Assembly (NCBI GenBank): GCA_003388555.1
Contig: QQVD01000015.1
Location: 1 to 64,000, forward strand
Length of the DNA stretch: 64,000 nucleotides
Direction: 5' to 3'
Source of the DNA: Acidobacteriota bacterium
GTDB taxonomy: Bacteria; Acidobacteriota; Thermoanaerobaculia; Multivoradales; Multivoraceae
The notes under the pieces are model-generated. The model did no database searches. It was not told the origin of the DNA and was given only the letters and a program-made list of their open reading frames with translations. Each line of letters opens with the position of its first letter. Position 1 is the stretch's first letter. A program made the position numbers and the translations under genes. Positions 62,173 to 64,000 of this stretch are shown piece by piece.

Positions 62173-63381
62173 TCAGCTCTCGTCGGCGCCGATCGGGCCG
62201 CTGGTGGCCGGGGCGCCGGCGGCCGCCGAGGACCGCGAGCCGACGCCGCCCGACGCCGCTGAGAGCGGCGAGCTGGCGGGTCGCTTGGCGTTCTCGTTCG
62301 AGCCGCCGCCCTGGCTGCTGCTGCCCTGGAGGCTCTGCGACGCCGGCACGCCGAGCTTCTCCCAGTCGGAGTCGGGCGCGTCCATGGCGATGCTGAGGCC
62401 GCCGTCCGAGCCGACGAAGACCGGGTCCTGGATGACCCGTACCCGGCCGCCGCCGATCTCCTCGAGCGCCTCCTCGAGCGCCGGACCGAGGCCGCGGATG
62501 AGGCCGGTGCCGCCGGTGAGCACGATGTTGTTGCGCACCCGCTCCTGGTACTCGGGATCGACCCGCGAGATCAGGTCGATCATCGTCTCGGTGAGCGGCG
62601 GCACGATGCTCTCGCACGCCACCTTGAGCTCACGGGTGATGTCGATCTCGGTCGGCTTGCCGCGCACCGGCACGGTGACCTTCACCGGCGTCTGCGCCGA
62701 GCCGACGAAGGAGTGGTCCTCCTTCCAGCCGCGCACCATGTGGGTCGAGAAGGCGGCCTCGGGGAAGCGCTCGCGCACCGCGCTGTACAGCAGGGCGTCG
62801 ATCGAGTCGCCGGCCGCGGTCAGGGTGCGCTGGTCGTCCTCGGTGGGGTAGCGGCCGTTCATGACGCAGAAGTCGGCGGTGCCGGCGCCGATGTCGATGA
62901 TCATCGCGTGCAGCAGCGCCTCGAGGCCGTAGGCGACGGCGAACGGCTCGGAGACGATCATCAGGCTGCCGACCAGCCCGTCCATCGCTTTGCGCAGGTT
63001 CTTCTTGCTCGAGCGCAGCGCCTCTGCCGGCACGCCGACGACGGCCCGCACCTGAGCGAAGTCGATCTCGCCGTCGCCCTCCATGCCGTCGATCGCCAGC
63101 TGCACCAGGTGGCGTAGCAGCTCGCGCACCGCCATCTCGGCCTTCTCCGAGCCCTCCTTGATCAGGCCACGCTCGAGCGGCCGGTGCAGGTCGAGCATCG
63201 GGCGGTTCTGCAGCGCCTCGGTGCCGATCAGCACGTCGCGCTTGAGCACCTTGCGGGCGACCATGTCGAGCGGCCAGCCGACGTAGCTCTCGACGACGTA
63301 GCGCTGGCCGGCCGAGCTCGAGATCGCGCTGCGGGAGGTTCCCAGGTCGATGCCGACCTGGAGCTTGTTGGAGTTGGCCAT
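62173..63381 (-). CDS. MamK-like bacterial actin (MreB/Hsp70 superfamily)
   Basis: This 402-residue actin-fold ATPase resembles the magnetosome filament protein MamK more than MreB or ParM, by recalled family patterns. The phosphate-1 loop is VGIDLGTSRSAISSSAGQRYVVESYVGWPLDMVA, then LIGTEALQNRPMLDLHRPLERGLIKEGSEKAEMAVRELLRH. The second phosphate loop is MIIDIGAGTADFCVM, the HSFVG insertion KEDHSFVGSAQTPVKV, and EYQERVRNNIVLTGGTGLIRGLGPALEE is the adenosine-binding GG motif. The C-terminal 60 residues are Ser/Gly/Ala-rich and disordered. No mamAB genes are nearby. It probably forms cytoplasmic filaments that position an unknown structure. MamK-like proteins exist in non-magnetotactic bacteria, so magnetosomes are not implied. 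Confidence 0.88.
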   Translation of the reverse strand: MANSNKLQVGIDLGTSRSAISSSAGQRYVVESYVGWPLDMVARKVLKRDVLIGTEALQNRPMLDLHRPLERGLIKEGSEKAEMAVRELLRHLVQLAIDGMEGDGEIDFAQVRAVVGVPAEALRSSKKNLRKAMDGLVGSLMIVSEPFAVAYGLEALLHAMIIDIGAGTADFCVMNGRYPTEDDQRTLTAAGDSIDALLYSAVRERFPEAAFSTHMVRGWKEDHSFVGSAQTPVKVTVPVRGKPTEIDITRELKVACESIVPPLTETMIDLISRVDPEYQERVRNNIVLTGGTGLIRGLGPALEEALEEIGGGRVRVIQDPVFVGSDGGLSIAMDAPDSDWEKLGVPASQSLQGSSSQGGGSNENAKRPASSPLSAASGGVGSRSSAAAGAPATSGPIGADES

Positions 63382-63425
63382 GGGTTCTCTCCGGGAGCGC
63401 GGTTGCCGCCCTCCCCGGTTCCGTT

Positions 63426-64000
63426 CTACGGGCCTCCCGAGCTCGCCGGGGGACTGGGATTGAGCGAAGCAGCATAGCGGAGCACCCCGTCGTGCAGGGC
63501 CTCGGCGATGCGCTGGCGGTAGGTCGAATCGGCGAGCAGGCGGGCCTCCTCCTCGTCGGAGAGGCTCGACACCTCGGCCAGCACGGCGGGCATCTCGGTG
63601 CCGATCAGCACCACGAACGGCGCCGTCTTGACGCCGCGATCGCGCAGCTTTGGCGACAGCTCGCGCAGGCTCGAGTGCATCGCCCGCTGCACCGCCTGCG
63701 CCAGATTGCGCGACTCGTCGCGCCGCAGGTCGACGTAGAGGCCGTCGAGCAGATTGCGGAAGTCCTTCAGTGTGTAGCCGGAATCACGGTTCTCGGCCGC
63801 CGTCAGCTCGACGATGCGTGGGTCGTCGGAGGTCCCCAGATAGAACGTCTCGACGCCGCCACCGGCGCGGCCGAGCCAGTTGACGTGGATCGAGAGGAAC
63901 AGGTCGCCACCGCCGCGGTTGGCGAAGGCCACCCGCTCGTAGAGGTCGACGTCGACGTCCTCGCGCCGGGTCATCAGCACGTCGAAGCCGTCGAGCAGCA
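63426..64000 (-). CDS. N-acetylmuramoyl-L-alanine amidase (5' end cut by window)
   Basis: This is the C-terminal part (at least 190 residues) of an amidase_3 (AmiC/CwlD-type) zinc amidase; the frame stays open to the right edge. Visible elements are GFDVLMTRREDVDVDLYERVAFANR, LFLSIHVNW with the zinc/catalytic His, VETFYLG, LAQAVQRAMHSSL, and VKTAPFVVLIGTEMPAVLAEVSSLSDEEEARLLADSTYRQRIAEALHDGVLRY with the catalytic Glu. It cleaves the stem peptide from peptidoglycan in the periplasm. The signal and upstream domains lie outside the window. The MamK-like gene follows after 44 bases on the same strand, so the two may be co-transcribed. Confidence 0.9.
   Translation of the reverse strand, partial: LLDGFDVLMTRREDVDVDLYERVAFANRGGGDLFLSIHVNWLGRAGGGVETFYLGTSDDPRIVELTAAENRDSGYTLKDFRNLLDGLYVDLRRDESRNLAQAVQRAMHSSLRELSPKLRDRGVKTAPFVVLIGTEMPAVLAEVSSLSDEEEARLLADSTYRQRIAEALHDGVLRYAASLNPSPPASSGGP

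Noticed and set aside
62173-63381. Evidence for a magnetosome island
   Set aside because: Only a MamK-like actin is present; MamA, B, E, I, M or Q-type genes are not seen in the window.

Overview
High-GC bacterial DNA, densely packed with genes and rich in GTG/TTG starts and 1-30 bp gene overlaps. No rRNA, tRNA, CRISPR array, transposase or phage integrase was seen. The protein content points to an environmental Acidobacteriota-type organism, possibly near Thermoanaerobaculia: secreted proteins with a C-terminal DGFESGD-AWS tag, a secreted CLxNGRF...WRDF domain, a sortilin-like beta-propeller, a PHM-like cytochrome fusion, an RLAN ATP-grasp/GCS2 operon and a MamK-like actin. This lineage call is inference; no marker gene is present.

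Layout. (1) 1-8757, minus strand: a secreted lipoprotein cut by the left edge, then a run read as cytochrome P450, universal stress protein, two adjacent acyl-CoA dehydrogenases resembling a steroid-type alpha2beta2 pair, and an ABC-2 exporter (ATPase plus permease). (2) 8758-14447: divergent bioY, a secreted class-C-type serine hydrolase and a 1101-aa sortilin-like beta-propeller protein. (3) 14775-22785: a ten-gene Mrp/Mnh-type cation/proton antiporter operon with three large MrpD/NuoL/NuoN-type subunits and an extra two-helix protein, in place of a full-length MrpA. (4) 22760-28726: a MASE1 hybrid histidine kinase, an alpha/beta hydrolase, a DUF2911 protein and a cytochrome c-PHM copper-monooxygenase-like fusion. 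(5) 28760-33168, minus strand: a four-gene amidoligase operon (C39-like peptidase, RLAN/RimK ATP-grasp ligase, GCS2 carboxylate-amine ligase, N-formylglutamate amidohydrolase-like enzyme). This is the best candidate for an uncharacterised metabolite or peptide-tagging pathway. (6) 33371-37045: a tungsten aldehyde:ferredoxin oxidoreductase, an arylsulfotransferase-like lipoprotein and a MoaD/ThiS protein. (7) 37114-42985: a DUF418 membrane protein, a small unknown protein, and a translationally coupled two-component pair (four-PAS HisKA_2 kinase; REC-PAS-HK-REC hybrid). (8) 43034-49309: two secreted proteins, one with the C-terminal tag, then a glycosyltransferase and a WecB-type epimerase. (9) 49386-60963: assorted metabolism, including PurU, a DUF1295 protein, a COG3315 methyltransferase, an ACAD11-like dehydrogenase, a second ABC-2 exporter, a secreted esterase, a SLOG protein, a helix-hairpin-helix protein and a VOC protein. 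(10) 61044-64000: a conserved secreted protein, a MamK-like actin and an N-acetylmuramoyl-L-alanine amidase cut by the right edge.

Long open frames opposite or overlapping these genes are treated as high-GC shadows and omitted. Functions rest on motif reading and family knowledge; no database search was run.
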